A DNA stretch of 64,000 bases from Pseudonocardia alaniniphila (GCF_022524485.1 NZ_JAKXMK010000007.1:186001-250000), one strand, 5' to 3'. Positions 15,911 through 25,199 are shown, counted from the first letter of the stretch. The notes: generated by a model not told the origin, from the sequence alone. Made by a program: numbers and translations.

Positions 15911-17410
15911 ATGACCGCCACCGACACGCCCCTCCCCGGCGTCAGCGGCACTCCGGCCACGTTCGAGTCGCTCGACCCGCGCACCGGAGACGTGGTGGGT
16001 ACGCATCCCGTGCACGACGCCGATGCCGTGGCGGCTGCCGTTGCGCGGGCGGAGGACGCCGCGCAGTGGTGGGCGTCCCTGGGCTTCCCCGAGCGCCGTC
16101 GCAGACTGGGTGAGTGGCGCAAGGCGCTCGTGCGTCGCATCGACGACCTCGCCCGCGTCGTCACCGAGGAGACGGGCAAGCCGATCGACGACGCCCGGCT
16201 CGAACTGGTGCTCGCGATCGACCATCTGGACTGGGCGGCGAAGCACGCCGAGAGGGTGCTGGGGCGGCGCATGGTCCTGCCCGGGGCGCTGATGAGCAAC
16301 CAGGCCGCGAGCGTGACCTACGTGCCGATCGGGGTGGTCGGCGTGATCGGCCCCTGGAACTACCCGGTGTTCACCCCGATGGGCTCCATCGCCTATGCCC
16401 TCGCGGCGGGCAACGCGGTTGTCTTCAAACCCAGCGAGCTGACGCCCGGTGTCGGGGTCGCCCTGGCCGACTCCCTGGCCGAGATCGTGGACGGGCGCGC
16501 GCTGTTCCAGGTCGTCACGGGCTTCGGTGAGACCGGGGCGTCCCTCTGCCGGGCCCCGGGCATCGGCAAGATCTCGTTCACCGGTTCCACCGCCACCGCC
16601 AAGCGTGTGATGGCCACATGCGCCGAGAGGCTCACTCCCGTGGTCATCGAGTGCGGCGGCAAGGATCCGATGATCGTCGACGCCGACGCCGATCTGGCCG
16701 CGGCTGCCGACGCCGCCGTCTGGGGTGGCATGTCCAACGCGGGACAGACCTGCGTGGGCGTGGAGCGGGTCTACGTGCTCGACGCGGTTGCCGAGGAGTT
16801 CATCGCGAAGGTGGTGGGCACCGCGCGGACTCTGCGCTCGGGGTCGACGGGCGACTACGGGCCGATGACGTCGCCCGCTCAGGTCGACGTGGTTCGCCGG
16901 CACGTGGAGGACGCGCTCGGCCGTGGCGGGCGCGCCATGGTCGGCGGGCCCGAGTCGGTACAGCAGCAGTTCATCGAGCCGGTCGTGATCGTCGACGTCC
17001 CCGAGGACAGCACCGCCGTCACCGAGGAGACGTTCGGGCCGCTGCTCGTCGTCAACCGGGTGCCGGACGTGGCCGAGGCCGTGCGCCGGGCCAACGCCAC
17101 CGGCTACGGCCTGGGCGCCACCGTGTTCTCGAAGAACCGCGGCGAGGAGATCGCGACGCAACTGCGGTGCGGGATGGTGGCGATCAACGGGGTGATCTCG
17201 TTCGCGGGCGTGCCGAGCCTGCCGTTCGGTGGGGTGGGCGACTCCGGCTTCGGCCGCATCCACGGAGCCGACGGGCTGCGCGAGTTCACCCGCCCGCAGG
17301 CGGTCGCGCGCCAGCGGTTCCCCCTGCCGATCGCGGTCACGAGTTTCCGCCGTTCTTCGCGCGGAATGAAGGCGCTCCTGGGGGTCGTCCGGCTGCGGTA
17401 CGGCCGGTAG
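15911..17410 (+). CDS. NAD(P)-dependent aldehyde dehydrogenase family protein
   Basis: A 499-residue oxidoreductase with complete catalytic set: Asn150 in PWNYP, Glu247 in VVIECGGKDP, Cys281 in NAGQTCVGVERV, and the cofactor loop FTGSTATAKRV. It oxidises an aldehyde to a carboxylate; the sequence resembles succinate-semialdehyde or benzaldehyde-type members, but substrate is not predictable. A basic C-terminal tail (FRRSSRGMKALLGVVRLRYGR) goes beyond the usual oligomerisation strand and may associate with membrane. The ATG at 15911 follows GGAGTA closely. It precedes the 3-hydroxyacyl-CoA dehydrogenase gene by 92 bp on the same strand. Confidence 0.92.
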   Translation: MTATDTPLPGVSGTPATFESLDPRTGDVVGTHPVHDADAVAAAVARAEDAAQWWASLGFPERRRRLGEWRKALVRRIDDLARVVTEETGKPIDDARLELVLAIDHLDWAAKHAERVLGRRMVLPGALMSNQAASVTYVPIGVVGVIGPWNYPVFTPMGSIAYALAAGNAVVFKPSELTPGVGVALADSLAEIVDGRALFQVVTGFGETGASLCRAPGIGKISFTGSTATAKRVMATCAERLTPVVIECGGKDPMIVDADADLAAAADAAVWGGMSNAGQTCVGVERVYVLDAVAEEFIAKVVGTARTLRSGSTGDYGPMTSPAQVDVVRRHVEDALGRGGRAMVGGPESVQQQFIEPVVIVDVPEDSTAVTEETFGPLLVVNRVPDVAEAVRRANATGYGLGATVFSKNRGEEIATQLRCGMVAINGVISFAGVPSLPFGGVGDSGFGRIHGADGLREFTRPQAVARQRFPLPIAVTSFRRSSRGMKALLGVVRLRYGR

Positions 17411-17502
17411 CCCGCAGGGGTCGGTGAGGTCACAGCGGAGCCCGCACAGGGCTCTGGAGTGCGAGGATCCGGTAATTGTCCTCGGAATCGGGAGGTGGAC
17501 GG

Positions 17503-19287
17503 GTGGCACGCGAGTTCCGGACGGTCGGCGTCGTCGGTCTGGGCACGATGGGTGCGGGCATCGTCGAGGTGTTCGCGCGCAACGGCCTCCGCGTGATCGC
17601 CGTCGAGATCGACGAGGAGGCGGTCCAACGCGGACGCGAGCACCTGCAGACGTCCACCGGACGGGCCGTGGGCCGCGGCAAGCTCACGCAGGAGGACGCC
17701 GACGCGCTCCTCGGCCGGATCATCACCACCACGTCGCTCGCGGACCTTGCCGAGGCCGACCTCGTGGTCGAAGCGGTGCCGGAGCACGTCGATCTCAAGG
17801 CCACCCTGTTCGCGGAGCTGGACGCGGTGTGTCCCCCCGACGCGATCCTCGCGTCCAACACCTCGTCGCTCTCGATCACCGAGCTCGCGGTGCACACCGG
17901 GCGTCCCGGCAAGGTCATCGGGATGCACTTCTTCAACCCGGCCCCGGTGCAGAAGCTCGTGGAGCTGGTGCGCACGGTCGTCACCGAGCACGACGTCGTG
18001 GACGACGTGAAGGCGTTCGCCGCCACTCTCGACAAGGTGCCGGTCGTCATCCGCGACCGCGCCGGGTTCATCGCCAACGCGCTGCTGTTCGGCTACCTGA
18101 ACCACGCCGCCCGGATGTACGAGGCCCACTACGCGAGCCGTGAGGACCTCGACGCCGCCATGCGGTACGGCTGCGGCTACCCGATGGGCCCGCTGGCCCT
18201 GCTCGACCTGATCGGTGTCGACACGAGCTACGAGATCCTCGACACGATGTACCGGGAGTCGCGCAACCTGATGCACGCGCCGGCCCCGGTGCTCCGGCAG
18301 ATGAGCACCGCAGGCCTGCTGGGCCGCAAGACCGGCCGCGGCTTCTACACCTACGCCAAGCCGCACAGCTCGGAGGTCGTGCCCGACGCGCTCACCCCGT
18401 CCGGCACGGTGGCGCCCGACACCGCGGTGCGCGACGTGCAACGTGTCGGCGTGGTCGGCACGGGCACCATGGCCACGGGCATCGTCGAGGTGTTCGCCAG
18501 GGCCGGGTTCGACGTGATCGTGCGCGGGCGCTCGCAGTCCAAGGTGGACGGCAGCGTGGGCGGTATCCGCAAGTCGCTGGACAAGGCCGTAGTGCGTGGC
18601 CGGATCACCGAGGACGACCGCGACGCCACACTGGCCCGGATCACCGGCACCACCCACCTGGAGGACCTCGCCGACGTCGACCTGGTCGTGGAGGCCATCG
18701 CCGAGGAGCTCGACGTCAAGCGCGCGGTGTTCGGGGCTCTCGACGAGATCTGCAAGCCGGGCGCGATCCTCGCCACCACCACCTCGTCGCTGCCGGTGGT
18801 GGAGTGCGCGGGGGCCACCAGCAGGCCGCAGGATGTCGTCGGGCTGCACTTCTTCAACCCGGCGCCGCAGATGAAGCTCGTCGAGGTGGTCTCGACGATC
18901 ACCACCGACCCCGAGGTGGCGGCCTCCGCGCGGGTGCTGTGCGAGCGGTTGGGGAAGGTGCCGGTGTCCTGTGGCGACCGGGCCGGGTTCATCGTCAACG
19001 CTCTGCTGTTCCCGTATCTCAACGACGCGGTGAAGATGCTCGAGGCCCATTACGCCACCGCCGACGACATCGACGCGGCAATGAAGACGGGCTGCGCGCT
19101 GCCGATGGGGCCGTTCGAGTTGCTCGACGTGGTGGGGCTCGACGTCTCGCTGGCCATCCAGCGCTCGCTCTACCAGGAGTTCCGCCTCTCCGGCCTCGCA
19201 CCGGCCCCACTGCTCGAGCACCTGGTCACAGCGGGCAGGCTGGGCCGCAAGACGGGGCACGGATTCCGGGACTACGCGGCGCGCTGA
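17503..19287 (+). CDS. Double-domain 3-hydroxyacyl-CoA dehydrogenase
   Basis: A 594-residue protein made of two tandem 3-hydroxybutyryl-CoA dehydrogenase units. Each has a Rossmann start (GVVGLGTMGAGIVEVFARNG; GVVGTGTMATGIVEVFARAG), the catalytic MHFFNPAP/LHFFNPAP His, a RAGFIANALL/RAGFIVNALL motif, and a helical C-terminal domain ending GLLGRKTGRGF or GRLGRKTGHGF. It interconverts 3-hydroxyacyl-CoA and 3-ketoacyl-CoA with NAD. The GTG at 17503 has GGGAGGTG about 8 nt upstream. Both copies look catalytically intact. In context it supplies crotonyl-CoA precursors for ccr. Such fusions are known in actinobacteria. Confidence 0.92.
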   Translation: MAREFRTVGVVGLGTMGAGIVEVFARNGLRVIAVEIDEEAVQRGREHLQTSTGRAVGRGKLTQEDADALLGRIITTTSLADLAEADLVVEAVPEHVDLKATLFAELDAVCPPDAILASNTSSLSITELAVHTGRPGKVIGMHFFNPAPVQKLVELVRTVVTEHDVVDDVKAFAATLDKVPVVIRDRAGFIANALLFGYLNHAARMYEAHYASREDLDAAMRYGCGYPMGPLALLDLIGVDTSYEILDTMYRESRNLMHAPAPVLRQMSTAGLLGRKTGRGFYTYAKPHSSEVVPDALTPSGTVAPDTAVRDVQRVGVVGTGTMATGIVEVFARAGFDVIVRGRSQSKVDGSVGGIRKSLDKAVVRGRITEDDRDATLARITGTTHLEDLADVDLVVEAIAEELDVKRAVFGALDEICKPGAILATTTSSLPVVECAGATSRPQDVVGLHFFNPAPQMKLVEVVSTITTDPEVAASARVLCERLGKVPVSCGDRAGFIVNALLFPYLNDAVKMLEAHYATADDIDAAMKTGCALPMGPFELLDVVGLDVSLAIQRSLYQEFRLSGLAPAPLLEHLVTAGRLGRKTGHGFRDYAAR

Positions 19288-19303
19288 GACCGTTCCGACA
19301 GCC

Positions 19304-19597
19304 GTGCCCAGATCCAACCGTCCGCGGCGCGCCGATCACGTTCCGCTGCGGTCGGCGACGCACACGCGTGTCGAAAGTGCAGCGGACGGTGAATGGTTCG
19401 TGCGCAGTGTGCCGGGCTCGTCGTCGGCGAAGACATACCGCTGCCCTGGCTGCGACCAATCGATTCCGGGTGGGACGCCGCATGTCGTGGCGTGGCCGGC
19501 AGCGGAGTTCGGTTCGGTGGAGGAACGCAGGCACTGGCACGCGGCCTGCTGGTCGGCACGGGATCGCCGTGGCCCGGGCCGGCGGCGGTGGCGCTGA
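19304..19597 (+). CDS. Conserved actinobacterial small protein (often named ATP/GTP-binding protein)
   Basis: A 97-residue basic protein. An N-terminal RPRRADHV leader is followed by DGEWFVRSVPG, then TYRCPGCDQSI, then PHVVAW, then RRHWHAACW. CPGC and HWHxxCW can form a treble-clef-like zinc site. Similar small proteins are common in actinobacteria and often carry an ATP/GTP-binding label with no nucleotide motif visible. The GTG start gives RPRR right after the start. It closely follows the dehydrogenase stop, 16 bp away. A broken partial copy of its first 30 codons follows at 19615-19710. Confidence 0.72.
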   Translation: MPRSNRPRRADHVPLRSATHTRVESAADGEWFVRSVPGSSSAKTYRCPGCDQSIPGGTPHVVAWPAAEFGSVEERRHWHAACWSARDRRGPGRRRWR

Positions 19598-19614
19598 GCG
19601 CCGTTCGGACGATC

Positions 19615-19710
19615 GTGCTCGGATCCAGCCGTTTGAGGCGCGCCGATCACGTTTCGCTGTGTTGGGCGAGCACCCGTGTGCTGGGAGTTCGGCAATTGGG
19701 GAACGGCTGA
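19615..19710 (+). pseudogene. Truncated duplicate of the small-protein gene's 5' end
   Basis: This open stretch reads VLGSSRLRRADHVSLCWAST and aligns in frame with VPRSNRPRRADHVPLRSATH at the start of the gene at 19304. DNA similarity is clear (both contain GGCGCGCCGATCACGTT) and lasts about 75 bp. It stops after 31 codons and lacks the zinc-binding half, so it is a remnant of a direct duplication. Confidence 0.7.
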
Positions 19711-20079
19711 TCCCGCGGATTCCTGCTATTATTGTAATTCACCCGGGAGAGTGAACTTCGGATCCGGTTCGCGGGCTTCTCGGAATTCTGTAGCACAATC
19801 TTCGGTGCTTCGATCCGACTGCTTTGCCACAGTTTTCATCCCTGGCAAAGGGATCCTACGGCAGTGAAACCGGCCCCGTCGGCTAGGCCGTTCCGGTGTT
19901 CCGGCACGTGATTCTCAGCGAATTGTGACGTGCGGATGAGCTGTCCAGGTAGATCTGTGTCAGAAATCGATGACGATCTTGCGAAAACAGGATCCCGGCC
20001 GCAATCTGAACACGCGGCCTCCACGCCTCCCGCAGTGGGCATGCACCGGGGGCCGCCCCTCGGAAGAAGGGGGCACGTG
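19711..20079 (+). other. AT-richer intergenic DNA upstream of small membrane-protein gene
   Basis: About 370 bp with lower GC than the genes around it and no convincing frame. A small GC hairpin (GCCCCT to AGGGGGC near 20055-20075) and an AAGAAGGGGG-like ribosome-binding stretch lie at its 3' end. No riboswitch consensus was recognised. Confidence 0.4.
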
Positions 20080-20301
20080 ATGGGCAACGAAACACTGTTG
20101 ACCATGGTGGCGGTGGCCGGTATCGCCGTGCTGCTGGGGATCGCGTTGATCATCGGCCGCGGGGACATCACGGCCCGTTCCGGGGCCTGGAAGAGGATCG
20201 CCGCCGCCCGGCATGCGAACTGGCTCCAGGAGCAGGACCTCCGGTCGATGCTCGACCAGCCCAGGTGCGCCGAGTGCCCCATGAACCGGATGTGGCCGTG
20301 A
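20080..20301 (+). CDS. Small single-pass membrane protein with CxxC
   Basis: Not recognised. A 73-residue frame with a periplasm-out N-terminus, one hydrophobic helix at about 7-26 (LTMVAVAGIAVLLGIALIIG), a basic amphipathic stretch, and a C-terminal QPRCAECPMNRMWP with a CxxC. The ATG at 20080 has a purine-rich GAAGAAGGGGG upstream. The CxxC may be redox active or bind metal. It is convergent with the coiled-coil gene, whose 3' end is only 24 bp away. Confidence 0.55.
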   Translation: MGNETLLTMVAVAGIAVLLGIALIIGRGDITARSGAWKRIAAARHANWLQEQDLRSMLDQPRCAECPMNRMWP

Positions 20302-20325
20302 CGGCTCCGGCCCCGCGCCTGCCGC

Positions 20326-21912
20326 TCAGCGGTGGCCGGCTGCCGCCTGAGGGCGGGGACGGGGGCGCGGACGGCCGTTCGCCAGGGTGTCGGTCCCATC
20401 GCCGGCGTCGCCGACGGGACCGGCCTCCGCGTCGGTGATGGCTCGGCCCGCGATGGACTCACGCTGGCTGGGCACCGCGCGTCCGTCGGGTCCGACGGGG
20501 GCTCGTTCCGGAGTGGCGGTCATCCTCTCGAGTGTGCGGTCGAGCAGCACGCGCGCGTCGCTCAGCTGATCGCTGATCCGTTTGCGCAGATCGATGAGCT
20601 CTTCGAGGCGCTGTTCGGCATCTCCGACGACGGCGCGGCCCATCTCCTTGGCCCTGATCTCCTCCTCGCGGAAGCGTTGCGCGGCCAGCTCGCGCAGCTC
20701 CTCGGCCTGGCGGTGGGCTTCCCTCCGCTCGGCGGCGATCGTGGCGAGCGCCTCTGCGCGTCGCTGGTCCAGGGCCAGGGTGAAGTCCTCTTCGGCCGTC
20801 CTACGCCGCGTCTCCGACTCGGTCCAGGCGCGTGCCTGCTCCTGCTCGGCCGCCTCCCGTTCGGCGGCGAGCGCCTGCTCCACCTCGCGCTGGTGCGCGG
20901 CAAGCTGCTCCAGCGACGTCCTGCGCTCGGTCTCGAACTCGGCGCGGGCGATGGCGAGCTCCGCGGCCAACCGCTCCGACTCGGCCCTGGCCGCACTCAG
21001 CGAAGCGTCGGCCTCGGCCTTCGCGGCGTGCACGGTGGCCTCGGCGTTGGCCCTGGCGTTGCTGACCGTGGCCTCTGCTTCGACTCTCGCGCTGCTCAGC
21101 GTCGACTCGGATTCGGCTCTGGCCGCGGTCAGCGTCGACTCGGACTCGGTCCTGGCGGCGGTCAGGGTTGATTCGGCTTCGCTCCGGGCGCTGCTCAGCG
21201 TCGCTTCGGCTTCGGCTCTCGCGCTGCTCAGCGTCGACTCGGACTCCGACTTGGCCGCGGTCAGCGTCGATTCGGATTCGGCCCTGGCTGCGGTCAGGGT
21301 TGCCTCGGCTTCGCTCCGGGCGCTGCTCAGGGTCGTGTGCGCTTCGTCCCGAGCGTTGGTCAGGGTGGACTCGGCTTCGGTCCTGGCGGCGTGCAGGGTT
21401 GATTCTGCCTCGCTCCGGGCGCTGTCCAGGGTCGCTTCGGCCTCGGTCCTGGCGGCGGTCAGCGTCGTCTCGGCTTCGCTCCGGGCGCTGTCCAGGGTCG
21501 CCTGCGCCTCGGCCCTCGCGGTGGCGACGATCTGCTTGGCCTGGGCCTCGGAATCCGTGAGGCGCCGGGTGACCTCGCTGGCGGCCCCGCTGAGCATCTC
21601 GGTGACCTCGTCCTGGGCCAGTCGGAGCATCGCGCGCATCCGCTCGCTCATGCCCTGTACGTTCTGGCCCGGGCTCACGAGGGTGCGCACCTGCGCCCGC
21701 AGTTTCTCCGCGCGCACCCGGGATTCATCGAGTTCGCGAGCGAGCTGGCCGGCCTGCTCGAGCGCGGCGTTACGGTCCGCCACGAGGATGCTGACGTGCG
21801 CGTCAAGAGTGCGCAGGTGGGTGTCGACCTGGCCCTGGTCGTAACCCCTGCGGACGACCTCGAAGCCGGCTTCGGTAGAGGGCGGAACAGGGTCTCCGGG
21901 CATGTTGGTCAC
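20326..21912 (-). CDS. DivIVA-like coiled-coil protein with 11-residue repeats
   Basis: A 528-residue cytoskeletal-type protein. The N-terminal 80 residues resemble the DivIVA lipid-binding domain (GFEVVRRGYDQGQVDTHLRTL), followed by a short linker (SPGQNVQGMSERMRAMLRLA). Residues 128-314 are 17 consecutive 11-residue repeats of the type TLxxARxEAEx, predicting a long hendecad coiled coil. Residues about 315-470 continue as a charged coiled coil, and the C-terminus is disordered and ends RPRPRPRPQ. The organisation recalls the polar-growth proteins Wag31, FilP and Scy. It probably scaffolds a polar or septal structure. ATG 21903 is an alternative start. Confidence 0.85.
   Translation of the reverse strand: MTNMPGDPVPPSTEAGFEVVRRGYDQGQVDTHLRTLDAHVSILVADRNAALEQAGQLARELDESRVRAEKLRAQVRTLVSPGQNVQGMSERMRAMLRLAQDEVTEMLSGAASEVTRRLTDSEAQAKQIVATARAEAQATLDSARSEAETTLTAARTEAEATLDSARSEAESTLHAARTEAESTLTNARDEAHTTLSSARSEAEATLTAARAESESTLTAAKSESESTLSSARAEAEATLSSARSEAESTLTAARTESESTLTAARAESESTLSSARVEAEATVSNARANAEATVHAAKAEADASLSAARAESERLAAELAIARAEFETERRTSLEQLAAHQREVEQALAAEREAAEQEQARAWTESETRRRTAEEDFTLALDQRRAEALATIAAERREAHRQAEELRELAAQRFREEEIRAKEMGRAVVGDAEQRLEELIDLRKRISDQLSDARVLLDRTLERMTATPERAPVGPDGRAVPSQRESIAGRAITDAEAGPVGDAGDGTDTLANGRPRPRPRPQAAAGHR
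20971..21531 (-). repeat. Seventeen in-frame 33-bp repeats in the coiled-coil gene
   Basis: The segment encodes residues 128-314 as 11-residue units such as TLSSARSEAEA, with synonymous and conservative drift. All units keep the frame, indicating selection for the hendecad register rather than random satellite growth. Confidence 0.88.
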
Positions 21913-21994
21913 CGTACCGGGGAGGTTCCGCGGCGGGGCGATGCGCGGGCATTGTGGTGAACCGCCTCACTCCACCGGGCGAATGGTGCGGAGA

Positions 21995-23326
21995 TCACAC
22001 CCCGCGGAAGCGATTGATCGCGTCGAGGTGTTTCGCTCGCTTCTCCTGGTCGGTCACCCCGAGCCCTTCGGACGGGGCGAGCGCCAGCACTCCGACCTTG
22101 CCCTGATGACTGTTGGTGTGGACGTCCAGCGCAGCCTGGCCGGTTTCGGCGAGGGGGTACACCTTCGAGAGCGTGGGGTGAATGAGCCCTTTGTCGATCA
22201 ATCGGTTAGCTTCGAACGACTCGCGGTAGTTGGCGAAGTGTGAGCCGATGATCCGCTTGAGGTTCATCCACAGGTACCGGTTGTCGAAGGTGTGCTCGTA
22301 CCCGGAGGTGGACGCGCAGGTGACGATCGTGCCGCCGCGGCGGGCGACGTAGACGCTCGCCCCGAACGTCTCGCGCCCGGGGTGCTCGAAGACGATGTCC
22401 GGGTCGTCGCCGCCGGTCAGCTCACGGATCTTCGCGCCGAACCGCTTCCACTCCGCGGGGTCCTGGGTGTGCTCGTCCTTCCAGAACCGGTACGCCTCCG
22501 CGCTGCGGTCGATGATCAGCTCCGCGCCCATCCTCCGGCAGATCGCGGCCTTCTCCGGGGACGAGACAACGCAGACCGGGATCCCGCCCCCGTTCAGGGT
22601 GAACTGCGTGGCGTACGAGCCGAGGCCGCCCGACGCTCCCCAGATCAGGACGGTGTCGCCCTGCTTCATGTCGGCCCCGTTGCGGGAGACGAGCTGCCGG
22701 TAGGCGGTGGAGTTGACCAGGCCGGGACTCGCCGCCTCCTCCCACGTGAGGTGGCCTGGCTTCGGGAGGAGCTGGTTGGACTTGACCAGCGCCAGCTCCG
22801 CCAGCCCGCCGAAGTTCGTCTCGAAGCCCCAGATGCGCTGCTGGGGGTCCATCATCGTGTCGTCGTGCCCGTCAGGGCTCTCCAGCTCCACCGAGAGGCA
22901 GTGCGCCACCACCCGGTCGCCTGCCTTCCACAGGTTGACGCCGTCGCCTGCGCGCAGCACCACGCCCGCCAGGTCGGAGCCCACCACGTGATAGGGCAGG
23001 TCGTGGCGCTTGGTGAGCGGCGAGAGCCGCCCGTAGCGCTGCAGGAAGCCGAACGTCGGCATCGGCTCGAAGATCGACGTCCAGACGGTGTTGTAGTTGA
23101 TGGCGCTGGCCATCACCGCCACGAGCACCTCGCCAGGGCCCGGCTCCGGAGTCGGCACCTCGTCCAGGTGCAGGCTCTTGCGTGGGTCCTTCTCGCGCGT
23201 CGGGATGTCGGCGAACATCTCGGTCTCGTCGGCGTGCACCGTGATGCCGCGGTAGGACTCGGGCACCTCGAGGTGGCCGAGGGTGTCGAACTGCTCGGCG
23301 AGGATCGCGTCGAGGATCTCCTGCAC
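21995..23326 (-). CDS. ccr: Crotonyl-CoA carboxylase/reductase
   Basis: A 443-residue NADPH-dependent MDR enzyme that reductively carboxylates crotonyl-CoA to ethylmalonyl-CoA, the key step of the ethylmalonyl-CoA pathway and an extender-unit source for polyketides. Sequence is close to Streptomyces Ccr throughout (DETEMFADIPTREKDPRKS, YHVVGSDLAGVVLRAGDGVN, GFETNFGGLAELALVK, LIWGASGGLGSYATQF, FEHPGRETFGASVYVARRGG). The GTG at 23326 is preferred over an upstream TTG because GGAGG stands at ideal spacing and the start VQEILDAI equals the family's MKEILDAI. A 12-bp palindrome lies 47 bp upstream. Confidence 0.95.
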   Translation of the reverse strand: MQEILDAILAEQFDTLGHLEVPESYRGITVHADETEMFADIPTREKDPRKSLHLDEVPTPEPGPGEVLVAVMASAINYNTVWTSIFEPMPTFGFLQRYGRLSPLTKRHDLPYHVVGSDLAGVVLRAGDGVNLWKAGDRVVAHCLSVELESPDGHDDTMMDPQQRIWGFETNFGGLAELALVKSNQLLPKPGHLTWEEAASPGLVNSTAYRQLVSRNGADMKQGDTVLIWGASGGLGSYATQFTLNGGGIPVCVVSSPEKAAICRRMGAELIIDRSAEAYRFWKDEHTQDPAEWKRFGAKIRELTGGDDPDIVFEHPGRETFGASVYVARRGGTIVTCASTSGYEHTFDNRYLWMNLKRIIGSHFANYRESFEANRLIDKGLIHPTLSKVYPLAETGQAALDVHTNSHQGKVGVLALAPSEGLGVTDQEKRAKHLDAINRFRGV

Positions 23327-23372
23327 GGCTGCCTCCGGTGGCTCGAGTCGCGCCGGGTGGTATCCCAAAAGT

Positions 23373-23384
23373 TACTGCGCAGTA
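23373..23384. promoter_or_regulatory. Palindrome in ccr promoter region
   Basis: TACTGCGCAGTA is a perfect 12-bp palindrome about 50 bp upstream of the ccr start, in the 106-bp gap between ccr and the epimerase gene. It may be an operator. The regulator is unknown. Confidence 0.4.
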
Positions 23385-23432
23385 TGGTAGCCGTAGCAGG
23401 TGATCGACGGGAGTGACCAGCGCCACTTCCAC

Positions 23433-23870
23433 TCAGTGGGTGGCGTCCGCCGCCGGTTCCACCAGCTCGACGAGCACGCCCCCTGCGTCCTTCGGGTGTA
23501 CGAAGTTGATCCGCGAGTCGGCCGTGCCCCGGCGCGGCTCGTCGTAGAGCAGGCGGATGCCCTTCTCGCGCAGGGCCGCGCACGTGGCGTCGATGTCCGC
23601 CACGCGGTAGGCCATCTGCTGGATGCCCGGGCCGCTGCGATCGAGGAACTTGCCGATCGCCGAGTCCGGACGCAGCGGGGCGAGGAGCTGCACCGCGGCC
23701 CCTGCGTCCCCGGGGGCGGACAGCATGGCCTCGCGCACCCCCTGCTCCTCGTTGGTCTCGACGTGCGTGGCGACCAGCCCGAAGGTGTCGGCGTACCAGG
23801 CGATGGCCGCGTCCAGGTCCGCTACCGCGATCCCGACGTGGTCCACTGCGACGACCGTGTGCTCTCCCAT
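23433..23870 (-). CDS. mce: Methylmalonyl-CoA epimerase
   Basis: A 145-residue vicinal-oxygen-chelate fold enzyme that interconverts (R)- and (S)-methylmalonyl-CoA. Metal-ligand positions are seen as VDHVGIAVADLDAAIAWY near the N-terminus, the central GIQQMAYRVADIDA, and VLVELVEP at the C-terminus. The length fits family members. It supplies the (S) to (R) step needed between ethylmalonyl-CoA products and methylmalonyl-CoA mutase, matching the ccr and meaB neighbours. It lies ahead of ccr on the same strand. The ATG at 23870 is the only good start. Confidence 0.92.
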   Translation of the reverse strand: MGEHTVVAVDHVGIAVADLDAAIAWYADTFGLVATHVETNEEQGVREAMLSAPGDAGAAVQLLAPLRPDSAIGKFLDRSGPGIQQMAYRVADIDATCAALREKGIRLLYDEPRRGTADSRINFVHPKDAGGVLVELVEPAADATH

Positions 23871-24008
23871 GGGTTGGGAATGTAACCCGGCGGGGTCGTG
23901 ACGTGCGGTTTGTGCGGTGAGTCACCATCGGGGGCCGTCGCAGACCAGGATCATCGGTGGTAGCGCGGGTATCGTTGCCCCGCGCCGTCGGAGCTGCTGG
24001 AGGTAGTC

Positions 24009-25199
24009 GTGTCCGGATCCGTGATCGTCGCAGGTGCCCGCACCCCCATGGGGAAGTTGCTGGGCGGTCTGAAGGACTTCAGCGGGGCCCAGCTCGGCTC
24101 GTTCGCGATCAAGGCGGCCCTCGAACGCGCCGGTGTCGCCCCCGAGCAGGTTCAGTACGTGATCATGGGGCAGGTCCTCACGGCCGGCGCCGGTCAGATC
24201 CCGGCCCGCCAAGCCGCGGCCGGCGCAGGCATCCCGATGGATGTCCCGGCGCTCACCATCAACAAGGTGTGCCTGTCCGGGCTCGACGCCATCGCCCTCG
24301 CCGACCAGCTCATCCGCGCGGGCGAGTTCGACATCGTGGTGGCGGGCGGTCAGGAGTCGATGACGCAGGCTCCGCACCTGCTGCCGAAGTCCCGTTCCGG
24401 GTTCAAGTACGGCGACGTCACGATGCTCGACCACATGGCTCACGACGGGCTGTTCTGCGCGTTCGACCAGGTCGCGATGGGTGCGTCCACCGAGAAGTTC
24501 AACTCCCGCTACGAGCTGACGCGCGAGGAGCAGGACGAGTTCGCCGCCCGCTCCCACCAGCTCGCCGCCAAGGCCTCGGTGAACGGGACGTTCGCCGAGG
24601 AGATCACCCCCGTCGCGGTGCCGCAGCGCAAGGGTGACCCGGTGGTCATCGACACCGACGAGGGCATCCGCGGCGACACCACCGCCGAGGCCCTCGGCAA
24701 GCTGCGCCCTGCCTTCTCCTCCGACGGCAGCATCACCGCGGGCTCGTCGTCCCCGATCTCCGACGGCGCGGCCGCCGTGGTCGTCATGAGCAAGGCCAAG
24801 GCGGAGGAGCTCGGGCTCGCCTGGATCGCGGAGATCGGTGCCCACGGCATGGTCGCCGGACCGGACGCCAGCCTGCACGAGCAGCCCGCCAACGCCATCG
24901 CCGCCGCGTGCGCGAAGGAGGGCATCGACGTCGCAGACATCGACCTCGTCGAGATCAACGAGGCGTTCGCGGCGGTAGGCATCGTGTCCACACGGAAGCT
25001 CGGCATCGACCCGGAGAAGGTCAACGTCAACGGCGGCGCCATCGCGCTCGGCCATCCGATCGGCATGTCGGGCGCCCGCCTCGCGCTGCACCTCGCGCTC
25101 GAGCTCAAGCGCCGCGGTGGCGGCACCGGCGTGGCTGCGCTCTGCGGCGGCGGTGGCCAGGGCGACGCCCTGATCGTCCGCGTGCCGGCGGCGAGCTGA
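24009..25199 (+). CDS. Acetyl-CoA C-acetyltransferase (thiolase)
   Basis: A 396-residue thiolase. The nucleophile Cys88 sits in [11 protein letters not shown], the catalytic His349 in [13 protein letters not shown], and the second Cys379 in [10 protein letters not shown]. It condenses two acetyl-CoA to acetoacetyl-CoA, or works in reverse in beta-oxidation. The GTG at 24009 has GGAGGTAGT upstream. The gene is followed by meaB after 10 bp, so they are probably co-transcribed. With the double 3-hydroxyacyl-CoA dehydrogenase and ccr it can convert acetyl-CoA to ethylmalonyl-CoA. Product chain length cannot be read from sequence. Confidence 0.93.
   Translation: MSGSVIVAGARTPMGKLLGGLKDFSGAQLGSFAIKAALERAGVAPEQVQYVIMGQVLTAGAGQIPARQAAAGAGIPMDVPALTINKVCLSGLDAIALADQLIRAGEFDIVVAGGQESMTQAPHLLPKSRSGFKYGDVTMLDHMAHDGLFCAFDQVAMGASTEKFNSRYELTREEQDEFAARSHQLAAKASVNGTFAEEITPVAVPQRKGDPVVIDTDEGIRGDTTAEALGKLRPAFSSDGSITAGSSSPISDGAAAVVVMSKAKAEELGLAWIAEIGAHGMVAGPDASLHEQPANAIAAACAKEGIDVADIDLVEINEAFAAVGIVSTRKLGIDPEKVNVNGGAIALGHPIGMSGARLALHLALELKRRGGGTGVAALCGGGGQGDALIVRVPAAS

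Noticed and set aside
19711..20079. Riboswitch (c-di-AMP type) upstream of the small membrane protein
   Set aside because: AT-rich leader and small hairpins exist, but the conserved ydaO-type blocks could not be found.
20582..21844. Plus-strand Ser/Ala-rich repeat protein opposite the coiled-coil gene
   Set aside because: Its repeats are simply the complement of the 33-bp coding repeats. The minus-strand protein has a proper DivIVA-like start and hendecad logic.
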